From NCBI GenBank assembly GCA_003524145.1, contig DODZ01000006.1, positions 29,660 through 93,659 on the forward strand: a stretch of DNA of 64,000 bases. The letters run 5' to 3'. Under the pieces are notes generated by a model. The model worked only from the letters and a program-made list of their open reading frames with translations. It searched no databases and was not told the origin of the DNA. This document shows positions 51,747 through 60,235 of this stretch, in pieces. The position numbers and the translations under genes are program-made. Source of the stretch: Candidatus Apopatosoma intestinale. Its GTDB lineage: Bacteria; Bacillota; Clostridia; Oscillospirales; CAG-272. Within the stretch, counting starts at the first letter, position 1. The number at the start of each line of letters is the position of its first letter.

Positions 51747-53735
51747 ATGTTTAAGAAAATAACATCCATCATTCTTGCCGCGGTTATAATAGCGCTGTGC
51801 ATACCTTTCAGCGTTTTTGCGGCAGATACAAAAAGCACGACAGGCAGTACATTTTTCGGTTCTCACGGGGTCAAGCCCGTGCCGCTTCTCGTGATAGTCG
51901 TGAGCTACAGCAATCAGGCTACGCGCTCCGAAGAATCATACTGGGAAAATTCACTATTCGGCGACAACGGCAATACGATGAAAAACTATTTCAAGCTGAT
52001 GTCGGGCAGCAAATTCTGGTTCACGCCCGCCGAGGAAACCTACGGCACAAAAAACAACGGCGTTGTCTATGTCAAGCTGGATGAAAATCACCCGAACACA
52101 AGCGGTTCCAACTCGACAAATATCGGCACAACAAAGTCAAACGCTCTCGAAGCGGCATCGAAATATGTCGATTTCAGCAAGTTTGACACCAACGGTGATA
52201 AAGTGCTTAGTTGGCAGGAATTAAGTATCGTTTATGTAATAGCGGGAAGAAGCACAAAATTTGGCATGGCAAACGATGGTATCAGTAAATACGCAATAGG
52301 AAGCTATAAGACAAATTATACATACACTAAATTCTTGGGGTATATTATTTATGATGTCAAAGTCGGCAGCATTTCCTTTGGCGACAGTTATGCCGTAGTC
52401 GGCGAAATGCAGTCATCAAGACAGCCGCTCACTTTCGGCTCGATAGCGCATGAGCTTTGCCATGTCATAGGTGCAAAAGATCTCTATACATACAGCGGAT
52501 ATACATGGTGCGGAGGTCCCGGTGATATTGCCATGCAGGGCGGCGGCTCCGGACTCGGCTCGCAAAAAGGAGTGACTTCAGGAAATGCTCCCTCGGCAAT
52601 AGACCCGTATTACCTCATAAAATTCGGCTTCCGTGAGGCTACCGAGGTAAGGGACGGCATTTACACGCTCTATTCGAGAGAGAGTACCGAAGGCAGCTAC
52701 AATATTATAAAAATATCCACAAACAATCCGAAGGAGTATTACCTTATCGAAAACAGATACACTGTAAGATCATTTACCTACGATGCCATTTCACCTGCCT
52801 CACGCGGCATACAGATATGGCATGTCGATGAAACGATAATGGAAACTCAAAGCCTCCCAAACTGTTGGAAAGGAACAATACACGCGCCCGGTCTTACTCC
52901 CCTTTATCCGAACGGAGCAACCGGCGGCAACGGCTACGACTCATGGTATGATGCATCCGGAAAAAACACATTCGAATGTCGCAAGTTCAAATTTGCCGGA
53001 AGCAATACATGGTATACGCGCATGACAGATGCTGAAGCCAAGGACTATAATTTTAAGGTGACAATCCTCAGCGGAAAAGGAAACGAAATGCGGATTCAGA
53101 TTTCCGGCTTCGGAAATCTGAACTGCGACCATGTTTTTGACAGTAAAAATACCGCCTCGGTTTATCTGTTCGGCAAGGCAACCTGCACAAGACAGGCAAC
53201 TTACTTCTACTCATGCAGTAAATGCGGTCAAAAAGGAACGAGAACCTTTGCATACGGCGAACTGCTCGCTCATAATTTTACCGCCTGCAATGCCAAAGAA
53301 AAATATCTGGCAAGCGAAGCAACCTGCACAGAACAGGCAACATATTTCTATTCATGTTCAGAATGCGGCGAAAAAGGAACGGACACCTTTGCATACGGCA
53401 GTCTGAAGCCGCATGATTACAGCACGGAATGGACAAGCGGCGCAGATATGCACTGGCATGCATGCACAGCCTGCGGTGCAAAAAGCGAAGAGACGGCGCA
53501 CAGCTTCGATAAGAAAAGAAAATGCACCGTCTGCGGAAGCCGCAAGGAAGGCTACGGCGACCTTAACGGTGACGGAAAGGTCGGTGCTGCAGACCTTACG
53601 CTGATGCGCAGATATATAGCCGGATATTATACCGGAATATCCGCAAAAGACGCTGACCTTGACGGAGACGGAAAGGTCGGTGCCGCAGACCTTACAATCA
53701 TTCGCAGAATGATTGCGGGCTACGAGATTGATTAA
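51747..53735 (+). CDS. Secreted M6-family metalloprotease with type I dockerin
   Basis: A 662-residue protein. Residues 1-26 are a signal peptide (ITSIILAAVIIALCIPFSVF then AADT). The M6 domain shares KPVPLLV at its start with the neighbouring protease and has the zinc motif GSIAHELCHVIGAKD (about 231-245) and an EF-hand-like DTNGDKVLSWQEL. After about 460 come three cysteine-rich repeats (CSKCGQKG, CSECGEKG, CTACGAKS, each with His-Trp/Tyr neighbours). The C-terminus is a type I dockerin with two calcium loops, LNGDGKVGAADLTLMRRYI and LDGDGKVGAADLTIIRRMI. A dockerin implies docking to a cohesin, perhaps a cellulosome-like complex. A strong terminator follows. Confidence 0.92.
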   Translation: MFKKITSIILAAVIIALCIPFSVFAADTKSTTGSTFFGSHGVKPVPLLVIVVSYSNQATRSEESYWENSLFGDNGNTMKNYFKLMSGSKFWFTPAEETYGTKNNGVVYVKLDENHPNTSGSNSTNIGTTKSNALEAASKYVDFSKFDTNGDKVLSWQELSIVYVIAGRSTKFGMANDGISKYAIGSYKTNYTYTKFLGYIIYDVKVGSISFGDSYAVVGEMQSSRQPLTFGSIAHELCHVIGAKDLYTYSGYTWCGGPGDIAMQGGGSGLGSQKGVTSGNAPSAIDPYYLIKFGFREATEVRDGIYTLYSRESTEGSYNIIKISTNNPKEYYLIENRYTVRSFTYDAISPASRGIQIWHVDETIMETQSLPNCWKGTIHAPGLTPLYPNGATGGNGYDSWYDASGKNTFECRKFKFAGSNTWYTRMTDAEAKDYNFKVTILSGKGNEMRIQISGFGNLNCDHVFDSKNTASVYLFGKATCTRQATYFYSCSKCGQKGTRTFAYGELLAHNFTACNAKEKYLASEATCTEQATYFYSCSECGEKGTDTFAYGSLKPHDYSTEWTSGADMHWHACTACGAKSEETAHSFDKKRKCTVCGSRKEGYGDLNGDGKVGAADLTLMRRYIAGYYTGISAKDADLDGDGKVGAADLTIIRRMIAGYEID

Positions 53736-53737
53736 AT

Positions 53738-53771
53738 AAAAATACCGAGGATTTTATTCCTCGGTATTTTT
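53738..53771. terminator. Bidirectional terminator between the protease and amino-acid transporter operons
   Basis: AAAAATACCGAGG (53738-53750) pairs with CCTCGGTATTTTT (53759-53771). Confidence 0.92.
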
Positions 53772-53780
53772 ACATATTCA

Positions 53781-54521
53781 TTATCTGCTTTCAATATATC
53801 TTGAGAGAAATTCTCTCGTTCTCGGGACTTTCGGATTGCCGAAAACCTCGGCGGGGGTGCCGTCCTCAACGATAACGCCACCGTCCATGAATATCACCCG
53901 GCTCGATACATCGCGTGCAAAACCCATCTCGTGAGTTACCACAAGCATAGTCAGTCCGGATTCGGCAAGCTTCTTCATTACAGAGAGAACCTCTCCGACC
54001 ATTTCGGGGTCAAGAGCCGATGTGGGCTCATCGAAAAGGATTGCATCGGGATTCATCGAAAGGGCACGGGCAATGGCTATTCTCTGCTTTTGACCGCCCG
54101 AGAGCTGTGCCGGACGGGCATTCAGATATGCCGACATTCCTACCATCTCGAGATATTTCTTTGCTTCAGCTTCTGCCTCCGTGCGCGAGCGCTTGAGCAC
54201 AATCATCTGCGGACGGACGCAGTTTGCAAGCGCCGTCATATTGTTGAAAAGATTGAACTGCTGGAAAACCATAACTACCTTTGCGCGGTACTGCGAGAGC
54301 TTCATTGATTTGTCGGCGATATCCTTGCCCTCGAAAAGAATTCTGCCGTCTGTCGGCGTTTCGAGCAGATTGACGCATCGGAGCATCGTGCTTTTGCCCG
54401 AGCCGGAAGAACCGATGATGCTTATAACCTCACCTTTCTTTACGGTAAGATTTATATCGCGGAGCACCTCATGGCTTCCGAATGTTTTTTTAAGATGTAT
54501 CAACTCAATTATATTGTCCAC
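53781..54521 (-). CDS. Amino-acid ABC transporter ATP-binding protein (probable lysine)
   Basis: A 246-residue polar-amino-acid ABC ATPase (GlnQ/HisP type): Walker [13 protein letters not shown] (about 37-48), signature [15 protein letters not shown] (about 138-152) and Walker [16 protein letters not shown]. The start is GTG with AAGGAGG nine bases upstream, overlapping the permease gene end by 17 bases. Last gene of the lysine-riboswitch operon. Confidence 0.95.
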   Translation of the reverse strand: MDNIIELIHLKKTFGSHEVLRDINLTVKKGEVISIIGSSGSGKSTMLRCVNLLETPTDGRILFEGKDIADKSMKLSQYRAKVVMVFQQFNLFNNMTALANCVRPQMIVLKRSRTEAEAEAKKYLEMVGMSAYLNARPAQLSGGQKQRIAIARALSMNPDAILFDEPTSALDPEMVGEVLSVMKKLAESGLTMLVVTHEMGFARDVSSRVIFMDGGVIVEDGTPAEVFGNPKVPRTREFLSRYIESR

Positions 54522-55290
54522 TCTGCTCAGCCTCCTTTGCTATATGAATTTCCGCCTCCGGATTCGACTGCGAACCGCATATCGTATATGAGGATGAGCC
54601 TTCGAGTTTCTTTTCCGCAAAACGCAGAATGCGAGTCACGGCGAATGTCATGATGAAATAGATAACGCATATTACCGTATATGTGGCAAAATTCTTGAGT
54701 GTCATTCTCGTTATCACACCCGCCATGTAGTAAAGTTCCATTACGCCTATTACATTAAGCACTGATGTATCCTTTATATTTATGACAAACTCATTGCTTA
54801 CGGAAGGCAGAATATTGCGCATTGCCTGCGGAATAACGACATGGAGCATTGCCTGTGCGTGTGTCATGCCGACGGAATAAGCACCCTCCATCTGTCCCTT
54901 CTCGACGGAAATTATACCTCCGCGGACTATCTCTGACATATATGCGCCCGTATTTATCGAAACGATAAATATACCTGCGGGAATGAGCGGCAGAGTGTTT
55001 CCGCCGTTCATGAAGGCATAACCCCAGAAAATAACCATCGACTGAACCATCATGGGCGTTCCGCGGAAGATTTCTATATAAACGGCAAGTATGCCGTTGA
55101 GTATATTATGCAGTACGCGAAGCACGCTGTTTTTAGACTTCGGTGCCGTTCTTATGACACCGGTGAGCAGTCCGATAAGCAGTCCCGCTATCGTACCTAC
55201 AAGCGCTATCAGCATTGTATATCCGAGACCGCCGAGCAGCTGTACGCGATACGATACGACAATGTTCCAAACCTGTTTTAAAAATTCCAC
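54505..55290 (-). CDS. Amino-acid ABC transporter permease (probable lysine)
   Basis: A 261-residue HisMQ-type permease with about five membrane helices and the coupling segment [20 protein letters not shown] (the EAA loop, about 136-155). [13 protein letters not shown] is typical of the family. The start is GTG at 55290. The gene lies 21 bases after the binding-protein gene. The C-terminal tail ([18 protein letters not shown]) is longer than usual. Confidence 0.93.
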   Translation of the reverse strand: MEFLKQVWNIVVSYRVQLLGGLGYTMLIALVGTIAGLLIGLLTGVIRTAPKSKNSVLRVLHNILNGILAVYIEIFRGTPMMVQSMVIFWGYAFMNGGNTLPLIPAGIFIVSINTGAYMSEIVRGGIISVEKGQMEGAYSVGMTHAQAMLHVVIPQAMRNILPSVSNEFVINIKDTSVLNVIGVMELYYMAGVITRMTLKNFATYTVICVIYFIMTFAVTRILRFAEKKLEGSSSYTICGSQSNPEAEIHIAKEAEQSGQYN

Positions 55291-55311
55291 TTCTCTGTCT
55301 TCCTTAAAATA

Positions 55312-56193
55312 TTATTTATTGAAGATTATAACAAGATTACTTCTGTAATAGCAATGCGTGAAGTCAACCTCCTGCATTCTTTCCTCCGTAGGACTCATGC
55401 CTGCGATGATGCCGTCCACAGCACCGCTCTGTACTGCCGGAATGAGAGAATCCCATTCGTTTGCAACGATTTCAAGGCTCATGCCAAGCTCCGCCGCTAT
55501 ATACTTTGCTACCTGAACATCATATCCGTTTGCATAAGTATTTGAAGAGCCTTTTATCGGTACCGCGCCGTTTGCAGCTGTCGTCTGAGTCCAGTTAAAG
55601 GGGTCATATGCACATTCCATGGAGATTTTCAGTGTGCCGTTTGATGTGTCCGTATTGCTTGATGTAAGAGCAAATTTCGTATTGAGCTCCTTTGTCGTAT
55701 CCTTGTTGATATCAAATATCTGATTCATAAGCTGGAGCTTTATGTCCTCGGAAACAGCGTCGAGTATCGTATTTACCTTTTCAACAAGAGGAGAGCCCTT
55801 CTTGAAAGCAACGGCAATGCCTGTATCGTCGCCGGTAACGGCAAATCCGGTCTTGTTGTTGACAAGAGGCAGATAAGATATCGTATCATCCTTGAGCGAT
55901 GCCGTAAATGCTGTGGGCTCCTCAGCTATATAGCCATCTATAGAGCCGCTCTTGAGCGCCATGAGAAGCGCTGTGAAATCCTTGTATTCCTTCTTTTCCA
56001 CGCCGCTCATCTGATCGTTCAGTGCCTGAAGATGGAATGTTCCGCTCTGCGCCGCTATCACGGCACCGGAGCCGTTTACATCCGCGAGGCTTTTTGCGCC
56101 CGAGATATCAACCTTTTTTCTGCCGCCTCCGCAGGAAGCGAGTGCCATCATAAGCACGGCGAGTACCAAAATAACCGATAAAACTTTTTTCAT
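55312..56193 (-). CDS. Amino-acid-binding lipoprotein, circularly permuted (probable lysine)
   Basis: A 293-residue SBP_bac_3-type lipoprotein: signal peptide with lipobox LASC (lipidated Cys21). The order of lobes is reversed. Residues about 31-170 match the second lobe and C-terminal helix of GlnH-like proteins (VIAAQSGTFH, ALKSGSIDGYIAEEP, TGIAVAFKKGSPLVEKVNTI). Then a linker of about 17 residues, rich in Ser/Thr/Asn, leads to residues 188-293, which match the usual N-terminal lobe (LKISMECAYDPFNW, YDVQVAKYIAAELGMSLEIV, GMSPTEERMQEVDF, CYYRSNLVIIFNK). The protein stops at the canonical hinge. Ligand residues look intact: Ser/Thr/Arg in GMSPTEER and an acid in AEEP. GGAGG precedes the ATG. 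The L-box upstream indicates lysine. Confidence 0.9.
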   Translation of the reverse strand: MKKVLSVILVLAVLMMALASCGGGRKKVDISGAKSLADVNGSGAVIAAQSGTFHLQALNDQMSGVEKKEYKDFTALLMALKSGSIDGYIAEEPTAFTASLKDDTISYLPLVNNKTGFAVTGDDTGIAVAFKKGSPLVEKVNTILDAVSEDIKLQLMNQIFDINKDTTKELNTKFALTSSNTDTSNGTLKISMECAYDPFNWTQTTAANGAVPIKGSSNTYANGYDVQVAKYIAAELGMSLEIVANEWDSLIPAVQSGAVDGIIAGMSPTEERMQEVDFTHCYYRSNLVIIFNK

Positions 56194-56212
56194 TTTCTTT
56201 TCCTCCGAAAAT

Positions 56213-56254
56213 TTTTTTAAAAATGAACGGTCGAAGCAAGTGCTCCGACCGTTT
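56213..56254 (-). terminator. Lysine riboswitch terminator
   Basis: On the minus strand AAACGGTCGGAGCACT pairs with the mirror arm TGCTTCGACCGTT (56253-56226) and is followed by CATTTTT. AGCACT inside the stem can pair instead with AGTGCT at the 3' end of the aptamer, the expected antiterminator. Confidence 0.85.
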
Positions 56255-56290
56255 CATAAAATTAAAGGGAAAAATATGAAAACAAATCTA

Positions 56291-56455
56291 TTGTAGCACT
56301 CCGCAAAAACTTTGCGACAGTCGAGAGGATATTATCCCAACGCCCAGCAATCCCGCTCTCAAAAACGGAAAGCTTCGGCAAAAGCACCTTTCACTGCGGC
56401 ATACGGCATTTGAGTGCCTGCACCGCGCTACTCTTTACTTTCGCGCCTCTATCAA
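56291..56455 (-). ncRNA. Lysine riboswitch (L-box)
   Basis: On the minus strand the L-box consensus is clear: GATAGAGGCGCGAAAG at the 5' side, AGAGTAGCGCGG, GTGAAAGGTGC, TTTGCCGAAGC, GCTGGGCGTTGGGATAA, TCGACTGTCGC and GGAGTGCTAC at the 3' side. P1 is TTGATAG with CTACAA (one bulge). Lysine binding should favour the terminator at 56226-56253 and shut off the transporter operon. The pattern is complete enough for a confident call. Confidence 0.93.
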
Positions 56456-56486
56456 TTCTTTGATTCGACTATTCAATTTTGCAGTC

Positions 56487-56515
56487 ATTATAGCATGCAA
56501 AATCGGATTTGTCAA
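56487..56515 (-). promoter_or_regulatory. Promoter of the lysine transporter operon
   Basis: On the minus strand TTGACA (56515-56510) and TATAAT (56492-56487) with a 17-base spacer, about 25-30 bases before the L-box. Confidence 0.87.
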
Positions 56516-56736
56516 TATTATTTTAAAATTTTTTCGGATAAATTTATTTTTCACCGATATTTTTGCGATTTTTGTGCAATATCACAAGGCATATTTGACT
56601 CATAGCCATAAAAATGTCAATATACTGCGTTGTTTTTATACATTATAGCAAAAATTCAAAAATATTGTTCTTCCCTATGGAAAAAATCGGTTGAATGTGT
56701 TAAAATAAAATAAATACAATTTTTCGGAGTAAATGA

Positions 56737-58152
56737 ATGAGAAAAACCAAAATAGTATGCACGATAGGTCCTGCCAGTGCAAATGAAGAGACTCTGTCGC
56801 AAATGTGTCTCGCCGGAATGAATGTAGCGAGGCTCAATTTTTCACACGGCACGCAGGCAGAGCATCTTGAAAAAATAAATCTGATAAAAAAGGTGCGCGA
56901 AAAGCTGGGACTTCCCATCGCGATAATGCTCGATACAAAGGGACCGGAATACCGCATAAAAACATTTGAAAACGGATTTATAAATCTTGCTGACGGCGAC
57001 GATTTTACATTTACCACCGAGGAGCTTGTCGGCAATGAGAAGATTGTTTCCGTTTCGTATGCGGGCATGGCGGAGGAGCTTTCCTGCGGAGATATGATAC
57101 TGCTCAATAACGGACTTATGAGCTTCCGCGTAGTCAGCGTGGAGCCTCCTCTCGTGAAAACCAAGGTTGTCTGCGGCGGTGAGCTTCGCGACAGAAAAAG
57201 CATGAGCTTCCCGGGCAAGGTGCTCCGTCAGAAGTTCCTTTCAGAGCAGGATAAGAGCGATATTCTCTTCGGTATAAAGCAAGGTGTGGACTATATAGCC
57301 TGCTCCTTTGTCTCTGTGAAGCGGGATTTGCTCGATATTCAGGAATTTCTCTCGGAACACGGTGCGGAAAAGAAAATAGAGCTTATTGCCAAGATAGAAA
57401 ATCAGTCGGGCGTCGATAATATAGAGGAAATCTGCAGTGCATGCGACGGCATAATGATAGGCAGAGGCGATATGGGCGTGGAAATCCCATTCGAAGAGCT
57501 TCCTGCCATTCAGAAAACGCTGATAACAAAATGCCGTCTGCTCGGCAAGCGCGTGATAACGGCAACGGAAATGCTCGAATCCATGATATATAACCAGCGC
57601 CCCACAAGAGCGGAGATTTCCGATGTGGCAAATGCCGTTTATGACGGCACGAGCGCGATAATGCTCTCAGGTGAGACGGCGGCGGGCAAATATCCCGTCA
57701 AAACCGTCGAAACAATGGCGAAAATAGCCGAATATGCCGAGAGCAGTATTGATTACAAGCATCTTTTTTCCACGTCCGAATTCAAGATAAAAAATACAGT
57801 GGATGCCATATCACATGCCACCTGCGGAATGGCTATAGATATCAAGGCGAAAGCGATAGTCGCCTGCTCCATTTCGGGAATGACGGCGCGGATGGTTTCC
57901 CGCTTTCGCTCTCCCGTGGATATAATAGGACTGACAACCGAGGAAAGCACATGGCGCAAGCTTGCACTCTCATGGGGCGTAACTCCCGTGATATGCGAGA
58001 AGTTCCCGTCCACCGAAGTGCTTTTCTACACGGCAAAGAAGCTGGCAAAACAGCAGATGAACCTCAAATCTGGCGATAAACTCGTCATAACCGGCGGCGT
58101 GACAAACGGTCAGTCCGGAAACACAAATCTGATAAAAATAGAAGAAATATGA
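56737..58152 (+). CDS. pyk: Pyruvate kinase
   Basis: Last step of glycolysis: phosphoenolpyruvate plus ADP gives pyruvate and ATP. The 471-residue protein has TKIVCTIGPAS (start), MNVARLNFSHG, MLDTKGPEYR and the signature region IELIAKIENQSGVDNIEEI with IMIGRGDMGVE. It lacks the extra C-terminal PEP-utiliser domain of the Bacillus enzyme, so it is the short form. CGGAG lies before the ATG. Followed by a strong terminator; monocistronic. Confidence 0.96.
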   Translation: MRKTKIVCTIGPASANEETLSQMCLAGMNVARLNFSHGTQAEHLEKINLIKKVREKLGLPIAIMLDTKGPEYRIKTFENGFINLADGDDFTFTTEELVGNEKIVSVSYAGMAEELSCGDMILLNNGLMSFRVVSVEPPLVKTKVVCGGELRDRKSMSFPGKVLRQKFLSEQDKSDILFGIKQGVDYIACSFVSVKRDLLDIQEFLSEHGAEKKIELIAKIENQSGVDNIEEICSACDGIMIGRGDMGVEIPFEELPAIQKTLITKCRLLGKRVITATEMLESMIYNQRPTRAEISDVANAVYDGTSAIMLSGETAAGKYPVKTVETMAKIAEYAESSIDYKHLFSTSEFKIKNTVDAISHATCGMAIDIKAKAIVACSISGMTARMVSRFRSPVDIIGLTTEESTWRKLALSWGVTPVICEKFPSTEVLFYTAKKLAKQQMNLKSGDKLVITGGVTNGQSGNTNLIKIEEI

Positions 58153-58200
58153 AAATAAACCGCCGTGGGCTTGGATTTCAGCTCACGGCGGCTTATTTTT
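58153..58200 (+). terminator. Terminator of pyk
   Basis: AAATAAACCGCCGTGGGC (58153-58170) pairs with GCTCACGGCGGCTTATTT (58181-58198) with two mismatches and runs into Ts. Confidence 0.88.
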
Positions 58201-58452
58201 TTATATGATAGATTATATAACTTCTATACCGAGAACAGGAAGTAATGCGCGGCAAGTATATACTACAAATAGCAAAATCAAAAAGCTTTTGCCTATCTCT
58301 CACTGCATCTTAAGCCATACCGCGCGTGCGAACAAAATATCCCGCAAAAAGCAAGCAGATTCGACGGGGTGGTTGTGCCACGTCGCAACTTTTGCCGCTG
58401 CCAAGGCTTTGGCTCATTCTGCCTCGGCAATGCGCTCAATGTGCTCTGCACA
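58201..58452. other. Gene-free region after pyk
   Basis: No convincing gene or promoter. A small hairpin around 58354-58377 (CGACG...TGG/CCA...CGTCG) is the only structure I noticed. It may hold the 3' end of the sigma-factor transcript. Confidence 0.35.
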
Positions 58453-60108
58453 TCAATCCATTTCTTCTTTTTTGTAAATTAAATATATCAGTGGTGTTTT
58501 TCCTATCTCCACGCGGTATGGCATAAGTCCCTGCTCCGCTATGGCGATAAGCTGCGCCGTGGTATATTCTCCGAGTGCGCCGTCGTGCTCGTAATACTGC
58601 GCGCCGTCCACATGCCCCGGAACTTTCACTCTGCGATTTTCTACTATCTTTTTGAGTTCATCGAGCAAAATGTCGCGCACATCAGCCTCCGCTTCCTTTG
58701 CGGCGGCATCAAATCCGGCGGCTTCTTCAAACGTAAGCGCGGGAATATAAAGCTTTGCTTCTCCGTTTTCATCGCGGCGCAGGATATGCAGCTTTTCAAA
58801 TTCGGGGATAAGCTCATATATCACGGCATTTTCCGGCTTCACACCGCTTTCAAGAAAAGACGCATAAAAGCGAAGTATGCTCCGCAGTGTGTATTTGTAT
58901 TTTAATTTGCTATAAACCCAGTGCGCATCGCCGAAAACCGACTGGCAGTCATACATTCTGCATGTTGTTTTTCCGCCGTTTTCGCTGTAGTTGACCATAA
59001 CGGGACCCGATACGGCATATTTTTCGCTTTTCCACTGTCCCCTCTCGTATACCGAGAGCGAAGCCAGCCATTTTCCCGCATCAGGGCGGTCGGGAATTTC
59101 TATCTTATCCACTTCCGTGCCAAGTGCCGCCCGAACGACTTTTCCGAGTATATGCCTTGTGTAGAAAAGCATGAGCGTCGCTTTTTGCTTTTCCGTCATG
59201 GCGGCAAATGAACTGTTTTCGCTCAACGGCTCAAACCGACGCCATACCGCCGACCATACGGCAGGCGCATATTTTGCCGCAACCGCTTCCTGCGCGGGAA
59301 TATCTCCGAAAGAATCCTCATATCTGCACACAAAGCAGCGCGTATAAACAAGCCCGCCCGCTGTTTTCCCCATGAGCTCGCCTGATACGAGCCTGTCTAT
59401 CAAAGGCTCGAGATAAGCGCACGGCATACCCATCGTATCGGCGATATCACGTACCGAAATGGGGTTTTTATATGCGATGATAAGGATATTCACCTCGATA
59501 TCCGATGAAATAAGAGAAAAAGGCTCGCCTCCTATTCCACCGCTTCCCATTATTCCTATGTTTCCGGTCTTTGGTTCATAACTTGCTTTTGAATACTTTT
59601 CCATACTTTTCAGCCCCTCCTTTATTTGCGTGCGTGCACAAGAAAGACGCGAGAGCACCGTGCCGCGCGGAAGTCCCATTTCGGCGGCGATTTTCTCCAC
59701 GCTGTGCCCATGCACATAATGGCGCACCGTCACCTCGCGATAGATATATACGAGCCTGCCGATTTCCCTGCGCACAGCCGCATATTCTTCGGAAAGAAGC
59801 ATCTCCTCTTCCGCATACTCGTCCGAGCCATCGACGCTTTCGGGCAGTACATCGGTATATTCGATTATTTTGTCGCGGTATTTTTTGCGGAGATACGAAT
59901 TGTATTTGTTTTTCATCACGGCAGAGAGAAATCCTTTCGGATATTTTATCTCTCTTCCTTTATTTATCTCGGAAATGAATGCCGCAAGCGTATCCTGCAC
60001 GAGCGCGTCTGTTTCCGGACAGTCGCCGTATTCTCTTGCCGCAAGCGAATAGAGATATGCGAGATATTCTTCGCATTCCCGTTCAAAATCTTCATCGAGT
60101 TTTTTCAG
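58453..60108 (-). CDS. Sigma-70 family (ECF-like) sigma factor with long C-terminal extension
   Basis: About 551 residues. Residues 1-75 read as sigma region 2 (CEEYLAYLYSLAAREYG, DALVQDTLAAF, KGFLSAVMKNKYNSYLRKK) and about 105-160 as region 4, with the helix-turn-helix HSVEKIAAEMGLPRGTVLSR. A second winged-helix-like part follows (about 205-265, NPISVRDIADTMGMPCAYLE). The remaining 280 residues or so are unknown and probably sense or bind something. No ATG, GTG or TTG is suitably placed: the frame upstream contains only a CTG at 60108, seven bases after GGAGGG, and the first GTG (60000) would cut region 2 and has no ribosome site. I take CTG as the start. Confidence 0.8.
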   Translation of the reverse strand: MKKLDEDFERECEEYLAYLYSLAAREYGDCPETDALVQDTLAAFISEINKGREIKYPKGFLSAVMKNKYNSYLRKKYRDKIIEYTDVLPESVDGSDEYAEEEMLLSEEYAAVRREIGRLVYIYREVTVRHYVHGHSVEKIAAEMGLPRGTVLSRLSCARTQIKEGLKSMEKYSKASYEPKTGNIGIMGSGGIGGEPFSLISSDIEVNILIIAYKNPISVRDIADTMGMPCAYLEPLIDRLVSGELMGKTAGGLVYTRCFVCRYEDSFGDIPAQEAVAAKYAPAVWSAVWRRFEPLSENSSFAAMTEKQKATLMLFYTRHILGKVVRAALGTEVDKIEIPDRPDAGKWLASLSVYERGQWKSEKYAVSGPVMVNYSENGGKTTCRMYDCQSVFGDAHWVYSKLKYKYTLRSILRFYASFLESGVKPENAVIYELIPEFEKLHILRRDENGEAKLYIPALTFEEAAGFDAAAKEAEADVRDILLDELKKIVENRRVKVPGHVDGAQYYEHDGALGEYTTAQLIAIAEQGLMPYRVEIGKTPLIYLIYKKEEMD

Positions 60109-60189
60109 GGTGCTTCCCTCCTTTCTGCTTTATTAGTTGCAAAAAAGCATGGCTGATTTGATGTTTTTTAAAAAATATCCGAAATTAAA

Positions 60190-60221
60190 ATTCGGGCACC
60201 CGTTTTTTGCGGGTGCCGAAT
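60190..60221. terminator. Terminator of fucI
   Basis: ATTCGGGCACCCG (60190-60202) pairs with CGGGTGCCGAAT (60210-60221) and the minus strand continues TTTTAATTTC. Confidence 0.82.
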
Positions 60222-60235
60222 ATTTGTTTTGTGAA

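Noticed and set aside
56480..56640. Small plus-strand open frames at 56414-56648
   Set aside because: They lie over the lysine riboswitch promoter and AT-rich DNA with no ribosome site.
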